From: an uncultured Oscillospiraceae bacterium | Lineage (GTDB): Bacteria > Bacillota > Clostridia > Oscillospirales > Oscillospiraceae | Assembly (NCBI GenBank): GCA_910584395.1 | Contig: CAJUAS010000029.1 | Span: forward strand, 1 to 9,124 | Direction: 5' to 3' | DNA: 9,124 nt | Part shown: positions 1-6,651 of the stretch, piece by piece | Numbering within the stretch: position 1 is the stretch's first letter | Layout of the letters: each line of letters begins with the position of its first letter | Translations under genes and position numbers: made by a program | The notes under the pieces: generated by a model | Told to the model about the DNA's origin: nothing | The model's database searches: none | The model's input: the letters and a program-made list of their open reading frames with translations, nothing else

Positions 1-55
<55 letters not shown>

Positions 56-58
56 ATC

Positions 59-134
59 TGGTGGGAACAACAGGGCTCGAACCTGTGACATCATGCGTGT
101 AAGGCATGCGCTCTCCCAGCTGAGCTATGCTCCC
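59..134 (-). tRNA. tRNA-Val (anticodon TAC)
   Basis: A full 76-nt cloverleaf is visible on the minus strand. The acceptor GGGAGCA (134-128) pairs with TGTTCCC (69-63) with one G-T wobble, the discriminator is A62, and the CCA tail is encoded at 61-59. The anticodon arm is CATGC-CTTACAC-GCATG with anticodon TAC, which is valine. The T arm contains the invariant GGTTCGA motif. It is the promoter-proximal gene of a Val-Asp tRNA unit. Confidence 0.96.
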
Positions 135-166
135 CTGTTGACCGATTCATCCAAACGGCAAGAGTT

Positions 167-195
167 ATTATACTAAAACCCCGCCCGCTTGTCAA
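167..195 (-). promoter_or_regulatory. Promoter of the tRNA-Val/tRNA-Asp operon
   Basis: On the minus strand a perfect -35 TTGACA (195-190) and a perfect -10 TATAAT (172-167) are separated by exactly 17 bp. The predicted start is near 160, giving a leader of about 25 nt before the tRNA-Val 5' end at 134. A fully consensus housekeeping-sigma promoter fits a stable RNA operon with a high transcription demand. Confidence 0.92.
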
Positions 196-235
196 CACCT
201 TTTCCAAACTTTTCTCGCCCATTTCCCTTCCCTGC

Positions 236-268
236 AAAAAAGGAGACGCCGAACCTGTCGGCGTCTCC
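236..268 (-). terminator. Rho-independent terminator of the importer operon
   Basis: A perfect 10-bp stem (GGAGACGCCG at 242-251 pairing with 259-268) with a 7-nt loop is followed on the minus strand by six T residues (241-236). It lies 23 bp after the stop codon of the second permease gene and just upstream of the tRNA promoter, so it separates the importer transcript from the tRNA unit. Confidence 0.93.
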
Positions 269-290
269 CCATTTGCCTGTATGGCTGCTG

Positions 291-1325
291 TTACCGCATT
301 CCCTTGTCGTAGGGAATGCCCTCGGCCTTGGGTGCGCGGGATTTTTTCGAGGTAAAGGCCAGCACGATCAGCGTGACGATATAGGGCAGCATACGGTAGA
401 AATGCGCGCCGAAGAAGGGCACTTGCGCGCTCAGTTCCTTAAGCCAATACACCCCGTCGCCGTTGATGTCGATGCTGGTGTACGACGCGGCAATGCACTT
501 GAAGAGTCCGAACAACAGGGACGCGCCCGCAATGTTCAGCGGCTTCCAGTTGCCGAAGATCATCACCGCCAGAGCCAAGAAGCCAAACCCGGCCACGTCG
601 CCGGTGGCGGCGCAGTTGGCGGTGGTCAGGGCGTACACAAAGCCGCCCATGCCCGCCAGTGCGCCGGAAATGGTCGTGCCGGCGTAACGCATTTTGTAGA
701 CGTTGATGCCCAGAGAGTCCGCCGCCTGAGGATTCTCGCCGCAGGCGCGCAGCCGCAGGCCAAACTTGGTCTTGTAGAGGATGATGGACAGCACCACAAA
801 GAGGATGATGCAGATATAGGTCGCCAGATAGACCTTGTGGAGGAAGGTGTTTCCAAAGAAGCCCAGATCGGCGGAGCGGTCAAAGCCAAAGGTGGTTTTT
901 TTGATCATAAACCAGCTTGCCGCGTCCCCTTCCTTCATCTGGATGGTGTTCTGGTTGGCAATGATCCGCACCAGAAACAGCACCAGCGCAGGGGCCATCA
1001 GGTTCAGCGCCGTGCCGCCGATGGTCTGATCCGCCCGCAGGTTGACCGAAGCGAAGGACAGCAGCAGGGAGAACACCGCGCCCAGCGCCGCCGACACCAG
1101 CATAGCCAGCAGCTCCAGCCCCTGAAGAGCCCCGAAGTTGCCTGCGACAAAGCCGCCCACGCCCTGCATAAGCTGCACAAAGAACACGCCCACAAACGCA
1201 CCGAAGATCATAATGCCCTCCAGCGCCAGATTGATGATGCCGCTTCGCTCCGCAAACACGCCGGCCAGCGCAACGATCATCAGCGGCACTGCGTACAAAA
1301 GGGTCTGTTGGATCAGGAAACTCAT
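291..1325 (-). CDS. nupQ: Nucleoside-type ABC importer permease (second permease, NupQ/YufQ-like)
   Basis: This 344-residue integral membrane protein belongs to the BPD_transp_2 permease family and is the second, shorter permease of BMP-type (nucleoside) importers. Several hydrophobic helices are evident (about 8-24, 38-52, 72-95, 105-123, 166-184, 216-236, 245-280, 312-325). Family motifs include RSGIINLALEG at 27-37, the TKFGLRLRACGENPQAA stretch at 186-202, which is the cytoplasmic loop expected to contact the ATPase, and GFGFLALAVMIFGNWKP at 246-262. The ATG overlaps the stop of the preceding permease gene (ATGA, 1325-1322), and an AAAGGAGAGG ribosome binding site at 1342-1333 lies 7 nt upstream. 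A terminator follows. The family assignment is secure; the substrate (nucleosides, as in Bacillus NupNOPQ) is inferred, and related permeases also act in other uptake systems. Confidence 0.93.
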   Translation of the reverse strand: MSFLIQQTLLYAVPLMIVALAGVFAERSGIINLALEGIMIFGAFVGVFFVQLMQGVGGFVAGNFGALQGLELLAMLVSAALGAVFSLLLSFASVNLRADQTIGGTALNLMAPALVLFLVRIIANQNTIQMKEGDAASWFMIKKTTFGFDRSADLGFFGNTFLHKVYLATYICIILFVVLSIILYKTKFGLRLRACGENPQAADSLGINVYKMRYAGTTISGALAGMGGFVYALTTANCAATGDVAGFGFLALAVMIFGNWKPLNIAGASLLFGLFKCIAASYTSIDINGDGVYWLKELSAQVPFFGAHFYRMLPYIVTLIVLAFTSKKSRAPKAEGIPYDKGMR

Positions 1326-2536
1326 GCCGCATCCTCTCCTTTCTTGCCGCTCTCGTCCGCTGCCGCTGTCTTGCGTTTCCTGCGGCGGGAGATGAACATC
1401 TTAATGACCAGAGAGAACGCGCTCAAATACACGATGACCGCGATGATCACGTCGGTGATATACTCGTTATACGCCGTCAGCTTGGTGAGCTGCAAGCCCA
1501 CAATGTCCAGCATAGACATGAAAACGCCGGTGAAGATCACCGCGATGGGGTTGTTGGCCGCCAGCAGAGCCACCGGGATACCGTTGAAGCCGGTGGCAGG
1601 AAGGGTCTGGTAGGTGTTCCAGAAGAACTCCGTGTTCCCCGCCAGCCAGTAGAGGGCCGCGCCCGCCCCGGCCAACGCCCCTGCAATGGCCATGGAGAGG
1701 ACGATGTTGCGCTTGTCGTTGATACCCGCATACCGGGCGGAGTGGCGGTTGGCGCCGCACGCCTTGAGCTGATATCCCAGCGTGGTCTTGTTCATCAAGA
1801 TGTACACTCCCACAGCGATCAGGATGGCAATGAGGATACCGCCGTTCACCTGTGAGCCGGGGAAGAGCTTATCCAGCCCTAACTTGGCCGTCTCCACCCC
1901 GTTGTAGGCGGTTTTATAGACATAGCCGCTTTTGGTGTTCTCCACCGTATTCTTGAACACCTGCGTGGCGTCAAAGATCCACGTCACCAGATTTGCGGCG
2001 ATCCAGTTGGTCATAATACAGGCCAAGACCTCATTGATGTTCAAAAACGCCTTGACGATGCCGGGGATACAGCCCCACAGCGCCCCCGCCAGCGCGCCGC
2101 CCAGAAAGGCGATCAACCATACCAGCGGCGCGGGAACGACCGTCGTGGGAATGCTCAGGGCCAAAGTCAGGGTGGCGGCGGTGCTCATCAGGTATTGCCC
2201 CGGCGCACCGATGTTGAAAAGGCCCGTTTTGAAGGCCACCGCCACCGAAAGCCCGGTGAGGATCAGCGGGGTCGCCCGGAAGAGCATATTGCCGATGTTC
2301 TGCGGGTTGAAGCCCCATGTCAGCGCCCCCGCCGCGTTTCGGCCGGTGCTGAAGATGCCGAAGAGAACCAACTGAATCCCCTCGCCCATGCTGGAAAGGC
2401 CAAGATTGGGGCTGATCAGGCCCACGATCACGATCAGAATGCTCCCCACCAGAAGGCCGATGAGGATGGAGATCAGGGAGGCGGCAACGGTGCGTGCGCC
2501 TTCCCGTTCCATCAGCGTACCCGTTTTCCTTCTCAT
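1322..2536 (-). CDS. nupP: Nucleoside-type ABC importer permease (first permease, NupP/YufP-like)
   Basis: This 404-residue membrane protein is the longer of the two permeases and should form a heterodimer with its neighbour at 291-1325. An N-terminal helix (about 18-41) precedes the conserved core. FNIGAPGQ at 107-114, NINEVLACIMTNWIA at 166-180 and the coupling-loop stretch TTLGYQLKACGANRHSARYAGI (251-272) are typical of BPD_transp_2 permeases; the more usual form of the first motif is FNIGAEGQ, so Pro112 replaces the common Glu. The C-terminus is a charged cytoplasmic tail (384-404, RRRKRK followed by acidic residues). The ATG overlaps the ATPase stop codon (ATGA, 2536-2533), and AAGGAGGG at 2553-2546 stands 9 nt upstream. 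An internal Met9 is a less likely start. The nucleoside substrate is inferred from the gene set. Confidence 0.93.
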   Translation of the reverse strand: MRRKTGTLMEREGARTVAASLISILIGLLVGSILIVIVGLISPNLGLSSMGEGIQLVLFGIFSTGRNAAGALTWGFNPQNIGNMLFRATPLILTGLSVAVAFKTGLFNIGAPGQYLMSTAATLTLALSIPTTVVPAPLVWLIAFLGGALAGALWGCIPGIVKAFLNINEVLACIMTNWIAANLVTWIFDATQVFKNTVENTKSGYVYKTAYNGVETAKLGLDKLFPGSQVNGGILIAILIAVGVYILMNKTTLGYQLKACGANRHSARYAGINDKRNIVLSMAIAGALAGAGAALYWLAGNTEFFWNTYQTLPATGFNGIPVALLAANNPIAVIFTGVFMSMLDIVGLQLTKLTAYNEYITDVIIAVIVYLSAFSLVIKMFISRRRKRKTAAADESGKKGEDAA

Positions 2537-4074
2537 GCCGGCTCACCCTCCTTCTTCATGCGTTTCGCGCCTGCCATGTAAAGGCCCAGCTCCTGAACGG
2601 TGGTCTCCTTGGGGTCAAGCTCGCCGACGATCTCCCCCTCGTACATCACCAGAATGCGGTCAGAAAGGCTCATCACCTCGTCCAGCTCCAGAGACACCAG
2701 TAAAATGGCCTTGCCCGCGTCCCGCTCCTTTACAAGCTGAGCGTGGATGTATTCGACCGCTCCTACGTCCAGCCCGCGGGTGGGCTGGACCGCCACCACC
2801 AAGGGCTTGTCCCGGTCTACCTCCCGGGCGATGATGGCCTTTTGCTGGTTGCCGCCGGACATACTGCGCGCCACCGTCACCGCCCCTTGCCCGGAGCGAA
2901 CGTCGTATTGCTCAATGAGCCTTTCGGCGTACTGCCGCACCGCCTTTTGGTCGATGAAGCCACCGTGCTGGAACTGATTTTCCTGAAACCGCTGAAGCAC
3001 CAAGTTCTGCTCCAGCGTAAAGTCCAGCACCAAGCCGTGCTTGTGGCGGTCTTCCGGGATGTGGCTCATGTGCGCTCCCCTGCCCTTGATGGACGCGTGG
3101 GAAATATCCTTGCCGCAGAGGGTGACCTTCCCCACGGCCTTGTCCAGCCCGGTGAGGCCGTGGATAAACTCCGTCTGGCCGTTGCCGTCGATGCCGGCAA
3201 TACACACGATCTCGCCGGCGCGCACCTGAAAGCTCACGTCGCGCACCGCGTCGCGCTTATGGTGGCCCTTGGCGGAGACGGTAAAGCCCTCCACATCCAG
3301 CACCACCTCGCCGGGCTTGGCCGGCTCTTTATGTACCTCAAGCTGAACGGGGCGGCCCACCATCATGTTGGAGAGGGCCTGCTTGTCGGTGTCTTTGGTC
3401 TCCACCGTGCCCACATACTTCCCCTTGCGAAGCACCGTCACCCGGTCGGCCACCCGCATGATCTCCCCCAGCTTGTGGGAGATGAACAGGATGGACTTCC
3501 CCTCCTTGGCGAACTCCTTCATAGTGGCCATCAGCTCGTCGATCTCCTGCGGGGTAAGCACCGCGGTTGGCTCGTCAAAGATCAGGATCTCGTTGTCCCG
3601 GTAGAGCATTTTGAGGATCTCCACCCGCTGCTGCATTCCGACGGTGATATCCTCCACCTTGGCGTCCAGATCCACCTTCATGCCGTAACGCTCGGAAAGC
3701 TCCTCCACCTTCCGGCGGGCTTCCTTCTTCTGCAAAAAGCCCATCTTGGTGGTCTCCGCGCCCAGAATGATGTTGTCCAGCACCGTAAACACATCAATGA
3801 GCTTAAAGTGCTGGTGTACCATGCCGATGCCCAGAGCCGTGGCGTCATTGGGGTTCTGGATCTTGACCTCTTGCCCGTTCTTTTTGATGATGCCCTCCTC
3901 CGGCTGGTAAAGACCGAAGAGCACACTCATCAGCGTGGATTTGCCCGCGCCGTTTTCCCCTAAAAGGGCATGGATCTCGCCCTTACGAAGCTGCAGGGTG
4001 ATGTCGTCGTTGGCTACGATGCCGGGGAACACTTTGGTAATGTGGAGCATTTCAATAATATTTTCCGTTTCCAT
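2533..4074 (-). CDS. nupO: Nucleoside-type ABC importer ATPase with two nucleotide-binding domains (NupO/YufO-like)
   Basis: This 513-residue cytoplasmic ATPase has two fused ABC domains, as in ribose- and BMP-type importers. Domain 1 has Walker A GENGAGKST (39-47), signature VGMQQR (145-150), Walker B ILIFDEPT (163-170) and switch His200. Domain 2 has a degenerate Walker A, GIDGNGQTE (294-302), without the lysine, signature SMSGGNQQK (404-412), and VAVQPTRGLD (427-436), where Gln430 stands at the catalytic Glu position. This asymmetry is normal for the family, so site 1 is probably the main hydrolytic site. I chose ATG 4074, with GGAAGGTGGG at 4093-4084 nine nt upstream. An in-frame TTG at 4107 would add 11 residues, but it lies at the predicted transcription start and has no ribosome binding site. 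The gene overlaps the next permease by ATGA. Confidence 0.95.
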   Translation of the reverse strand: METENIIEMLHITKVFPGIVANDDITLQLRKGEIHALLGENGAGKSTLMSVLFGLYQPEEGIIKKNGQEVKIQNPNDATALGIGMVHQHFKLIDVFTVLDNIILGAETTKMGFLQKKEARRKVEELSERYGMKVDLDAKVEDITVGMQQRVEILKMLYRDNEILIFDEPTAVLTPQEIDELMATMKEFAKEGKSILFISHKLGEIMRVADRVTVLRKGKYVGTVETKDTDKQALSNMMVGRPVQLEVHKEPAKPGEVVLDVEGFTVSAKGHHKRDAVRDVSFQVRAGEIVCIAGIDGNGQTEFIHGLTGLDKAVGKVTLCGKDISHASIKGRGAHMSHIPEDRHKHGLVLDFTLEQNLVLQRFQENQFQHGGFIDQKAVRQYAERLIEQYDVRSGQGAVTVARSMSGGNQQKAIIAREVDRDKPLVVAVQPTRGLDVGAVEYIHAQLVKERDAGKAILLVSLELDEVMSLSDRILVMYEGEIVGELDPKETTVQELGLYMAGAKRMKKEGEPA

Positions 4075-4083
4075 CGGTTCTCG

Positions 4084-4093
4084 CCCACCTTCC
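4084..4093 (-). promoter_or_regulatory. Ribosome binding site that decides the ATPase start
   Basis: GGAAGGTGGG on the minus strand lies 9 nt before ATG 4074. The longer reading from TTG 4107 would place this site inside the coding region, and that TTG coincides with the predicted +1 of the promoter at 4112-4140. The ATG is therefore preferred. Confidence 0.75.
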
Positions 4094-4111
4094 CGATATA
4101 AATACAACTTA

Positions 4112-4140
4112 ATTATACAGTATTCGCCGTCAAATTACAA
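4112..4140 (-). promoter_or_regulatory. Internal promoter for the ATPase-permease-permease unit
   Basis: On the minus strand the -35 TTGTAA (4140-4135) and a perfect -10 TATAAT (4117-4112) are 17 bp apart. The predicted start near 4105 gives a leader of about 30 nt to ATG 4074. It lies directly after the terminator of the binding-protein gene, so the membrane part of the importer can be transcribed independently of the binding protein. Confidence 0.8.
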
Positions 4141-4159
4141 GCGCATTTGCATCCCCGCC

Positions 4160-4195
4160 AAAAAGAAAGGAAGGGGCGCGGCGCGCCCCTTCCTT
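4160..4195 (-). terminator. Terminator after the BMP lipoprotein gene
   Basis: A 13-bp perfect, GC-rich stem (4167-4179 with 4183-4195) closes a 3-nt loop. On the minus strand it is followed by a T-rich run (TTTCTTTTT, beginning inside the base of the stem). It starts 23 bp after the lipoprotein stop codon. It should end or strongly reduce transcription before the ATPase gene. Confidence 0.88.
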
Positions 4196-4217
4196 CAGAG
4201 ATGGTCGAAACGGAAAA

Positions 4218-5333
4218 TTAGATGATGTTCAGCGTCAGGTTGGACCAAGCCTGATTCAGGTTGTTGAAGTCGGCGTCAATGACCAGCTTGCCGTCCACAA
4301 CGTCCTTGAACTGCTTCTCATAGTCCTCCACCTTGTAGTTCTTCATGCTCCAAGTGGCGGTGGGCAGGCCGGTGGCGTTGTCCTTCGCGCCCAGAGAGAC
4401 GGCGGAGTTGCCGATCTCGCTCCAGCTGCCGTCAAAGGCCTTGGTGCAGGCCCACTGGGTAGCGTCGGCCAGACCCTTCATGGCGGAGGTGATGACGGTG
4501 TCGGACTGGCTGGACTGATCCACGTCCACGCCGATGACCAGACCGTCGTTGGCGGAAGCCGCGGCGGAAACGGACTGGAACATAGAGCCGCCGCAGGCAA
4601 AGACCACCTCGGTGCCGTTCTCATACCAGCCGGAGATCATGCTCTGCAGCTCGGGAGAGGCTTGGAAGGCAGCGCCGTACTCCCAAGAGTAGTTCATCTC
4701 CACCTGAACGCCCATCTCAGCGGCAGCCGCGTTGGCGCCCTGAACATAGCCGTAGCCGTAACGGCAGCAGGCGTCGTTGGTGCCGGCGCCGCCGCCGGAG
4801 AAGCCCAGCTTGGTGTAGCCTTCCTTGACGGCGGCATAGCCGGCAAAGTAGCCGCACTCATGCTCGTTGAAGGCAATACCCACCACGTTGTCCAGACCCA
4901 GAGACCAACCGTCGATAAAGACGAACTTGGTGTCGGGGAACTCCACAGCGGCCTTCTCCAGAGCAGCGCCCTGCATGAAGCCGGCGCAGACGACCACCTC
5001 GGCGCCGCCGTCCACGGCGGCCTTCATGGCGTCATAGCGGTCGTCGTCGGTGGCCTGATCGCCACCGGAGGGCTGATAGTACTTATAGCTCTTCTCGTTG
5101 GCGGAGGCATAGAGCTTCACGCCGTCAAAGGTGCCCTGATTGAAGGACTTATCCTTCAACTGGCCCACGTCGGTGATAAAGGCGACCTGATACTTGTTGT
5201 CGGAGGAGGTCATGGTGTCGGGGATGTCGTCGGCAGAGGCGCCCTTCTTCTGCTCTTGGCCGTTGCAGGCGACCAGCGCGAAGACCATCACCAGAGCCAG
5301 TGCCAGAGCCAAGAGCTTCTTGCTGTTCTTCAT
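4218..5333 (-). CDS. nupN: BMP/PnrA-family nucleoside-binding lipoprotein of an ABC importer
   Basis: This 371-residue substrate-binding protein is anchored outside the membrane. Its N-terminus has a KKs-type charged start, a Leu/Ala-rich helix and lipobox LVAC with the lipidated Cys23; a flexible linker (24-46) precedes the periplasmic-binding fold. Family features are TDVGQLKDKSFNQGTFDG (54-71), EHECGYFAGYAA (157-168), GVDVDQ (268-273) and TSAMKG (282-287). By analogy with PnrA, Asp55, Asn65 and Lys286 are candidate ligand contacts. It presumably hands purine or other nucleosides to the permeases encoded downstream. ATG 5333 is preceded by AAAGGATGG (5351-5343) nine nt upstream. It has its own promoter (5405-5433) and its own terminator, which suits the excess of binding protein over transporter that importers need. 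The binding family is certain; the exact ligand is not shown by sequence. Confidence 0.95.
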   Translation of the reverse strand: MKNSKKLLALALALVMVFALVACNGQEQKKGASADDIPDTMTSSDNKYQVAFITDVGQLKDKSFNQGTFDGVKLYASANEKSYKYYQPSGGDQATDDDRYDAMKAAVDGGAEVVVCAGFMQGAALEKAAVEFPDTKFVFIDGWSLGLDNVVGIAFNEHECGYFAGYAAVKEGYTKLGFSGGGAGTNDACCRYGYGYVQGANAAAAEMGVQVEMNYSWEYGAAFQASPELQSMISGWYENGTEVVFACGGSMFQSVSAAASANDGLVIGVDVDQSSQSDTVITSAMKGLADATQWACTKAFDGSWSEIGNSAVSLGAKDNATGLPTATWSMKNYKVEDYEKQFKDVVDGKLVIDADFNNLNQAWSNLTLNII

Positions 5334-5373
5334 CTGTGATTACCATCCTTTCATTTTTCCCAAACAGGGTGTT

Positions 5374-5392
5374 GGCGCGGACAAGCCGCGCC
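5374..5392 (-). other. Hairpin in the leader of the BMP lipoprotein mRNA
   Basis: GGCGCGG and CCGCGCC form a perfect 7-bp stem around a 5-nt loop (CTTGT on the minus strand), starting about 6 nt after the predicted transcription start near 5398. No T run follows, so it is not a terminator, and I cannot match it to a known riboswitch. A role as a 5' stabiliser of an abundant mRNA is an inference. Confidence 0.5.
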
Positions 5393-5404
5393 TTTCTATC
5401 TGCC

Positions 5405-5433
5405 ATTATACTCCACCCTTCCACAGGAAGCAA
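5405..5433 (-). promoter_or_regulatory. Promoter of the BMP lipoprotein gene
   Basis: On the minus strand, -35 TTGCTT (5433-5428) and perfect -10 TATAAT (5410-5405) are 17 bp apart. The start is expected near 5398, leaving a leader of about 65 nt. An inverted repeat CTTCC-ACA-GGAAG (5418-5430) covers the spacer and the proximal half of the -35 and could be an operator, though its arms are short. Confidence 0.78.
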
Positions 5434-5534
5434 CCTATTTTTTCATCCTTCGTCCACATTCTTTACAGATTTGTTACAACCCCCAAAAAGAGTTTGATAA
5501 ACCCCGGCAACTTCCACAAATCCATCCCCCCGGC

Positions 5535-5563
5535 TGGACGGCCCGTTTTCCGTGTGATATAAT
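5535..5563 (+). promoter_or_regulatory. Extended -10 promoter of sfsA
   Basis: -35 TGGACG (5535-5540), a 17-bp spacer and a perfect -10 TATAAT (5558-5563) preceded by TGA (TGn extended element at 5555-5557). Transcription should begin near 5570, about 20 nt before the sfsA start. It diverges from the BMP lipoprotein promoter; about 100 bp (5434-5534) between the two show no recognisable element. Confidence 0.8.
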
Positions 5564-5591
5564 AAGTTTTTACCGCAAAGGAGGTCGTTTC

Positions 5592-6275
5592 ATGGAGTAT
5601 CCGCAGGTCATTCCCGGCCGATTCATCGCCCGCCCCAACCGGTTTATCGCCCATGTGGAGGTGGGCGGCGAAGCCGTGGTGGCCCATGTAAAAAACACCG
5701 GCCGCTGCAAGGAGCTGCTGATCCCCGGCGCTGCGGTATATCTCCAGCCCGCGGAAAACCCCGCCCGCAAGACCTTATACGATCTGATCGCTGTGGAAAA
5801 AGGCCCGCTGCTCATCAATATGGACGCCCAAGCCCCCAACAAGGTCTTTGCCGAGTGGGCGCGCGCCGGCGGTATCCCCGGGCTGACCCTTCTCCGGGGG
5901 GAGACAGTCTGGGGCAGCTCCCGCTTCGATTTCTATTGGGAGACAGAGACGGAAAAGGGCTTTGTAGAGGTCAAGGGCGTGACGTTAGAGCGGGGCGGCG
6001 CAGCATACTTCCCCGACGCGCCCACCCTGCGGGGGGTCAAGCACCTGAAAGAGCTCACCGCCGCCCGGCAGCAGGGCTACCGAACGGCGGTGTGCTTTGT
6101 CATTCAAATGACCAACGTGCAGTTTTTCGCTCCAAATGACGAGACCCACCCGGAATTTGGAGATACTTTGCGTATGGCGGCCCGGTCGGGAGTGGAGGTC
6201 TGGGCCTACGACTGCCGGGTCACCCCCGGCTCTCTTGCCATGGCCGCGCCCGTTCCCGTGCGTCTCACGCCATAA
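5592..6275 (+). CDS. sfsA: SfsA family protein (sugar fermentation stimulation protein A)
   Basis: The 227 residues match the SfsA family over their whole length. Conserved blocks are FIARPNRF (11-18), AHVKNTGRCKELL (31-43), SSRFDF (109-114), FVEVKGVTL (124-132), FPDAPTLRG (140-148) and the C-terminal GVEVWAYD (200-207). The N-terminal part is expected to be OB-like and nucleic-acid binding. The arrangement Asp113, Glu126-x-Lys128 resembles a PD-(D/E)XK nuclease core, so a nuclease-like fold is likely from family knowledge. The name comes from an Escherichia coli phenotype (maltose metabolism) and the biochemical role is unsettled. ATG 5592 has AAAGGAGGT at 5577-5585, 6 nt upstream. Its 3' end overlaps the convergent DUF2752 gene by 11 bp, with no terminator between them. 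Confidence 0.94.
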   Translation: MEYPQVIPGRFIARPNRFIAHVEVGGEAVVAHVKNTGRCKELLIPGAAVYLQPAENPARKTLYDLIAVEKGPLLINMDAQAPNKVFAEWARAGGIPGLTLLRGETVWGSSRFDFYWETETEKGFVEVKGVTLERGGAAYFPDAPTLRGVKHLKELTAARQQGYRTAVCFVIQMTNVQFFAPNDETHPEFGDTLRMAARSGVEVWAYDCRVTPGSLAMAAPVPVRLTP

Positions 6276-6651
6276 GGGCTACGTTGCGCGCCACGCCCCA
6301 AAGTACCAGCACCGCCGCCAGCGTGATCCAGCACCGTTCCTCCCATTTCGGCGTTTTCCTCTCCCCCGTTTTCACATACCGCGTCAAGTGGATCAGCGCA
6401 ACTGCGCCCGCCGCCGGAAGAAGGACAAACACCACGGGGTTTTGGAAAAACGCGCCTAAAATGTCCCCTTGCAGGAGGCACGTTCCCATCCGCGTCACCC
6501 CGCAGCCGGGGCACAGCAGGCCCGTCAGCGCGTGGAACACACAGGGGATGCCGTATCCCAGACCACGCACCAGCGCAGCGTAGGCCAGAACGGCTGCCAC
6601 CGCCGCCCCGGCCCACACAAGCACCTTAAAAAGTCTTTTCTTACAGTCCAT
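6265..6651 (-). CDS. DUF2752 family small membrane protein
   Basis: This 128-residue protein has a basic N-terminus (KKR at 4-6), three hydrophobic stretches (about 8-29, 70-92 and 107-124), and the DUF2752 hallmark CPGCGVTR at 47-54 with an additional Cys37 just before it. The CxxC could bind metal or form a disulfide, but no function is established for the family. Its ATG overlaps the end of the DUF4234 gene by 11 bp and has no clear ribosome binding site, which suggests translation coupled to the upstream gene. The 3' end overlaps the sfsA stop codon by 11 bp in the opposite direction. No terminator is seen after it. Confidence 0.85.
   Translation of the reverse strand: MDCKKRLFKVLVWAGAAVAAVLAYAALVRGLGYGIPCVFHALTGLLCPGCGVTRMGTCLLQGDILGAFFQNPVVFVLLPAAGAVALIHLTRYVKTGERKTPKWEERCWITLAAVLVLWGVARNVALMA

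Noticed and set aside
189..1613. A 474-codon plus-strand open frame antisense to both permease genes
   Set aside because: It is rich in His, Gln and Arg, has no family motif or ribosome binding site, and lies opposite clearly conserved permease sequence; it arises from GC-rich codon use on the other strand.
2743..3963. A 406-codon plus-strand open frame antisense to the ATPase gene
   Set aside because: The opposite strand encodes all ABC motifs. The open frame is a codon-bias shadow with unlikely composition.
4662..5339. A 225-codon plus-strand open frame antisense to the BMP lipoprotein gene
   Set aside because: It mirrors the Ala/Gly-rich coding of the lipoprotein, has no start signals and resembles no family.
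5434..5534. Possible riboswitch or small RNA between the divergent bmp and sfsA promoters
   Set aside because: The stretch is outside both predicted transcripts and shows no stable hairpin, terminator or conserved motif that I recognise.
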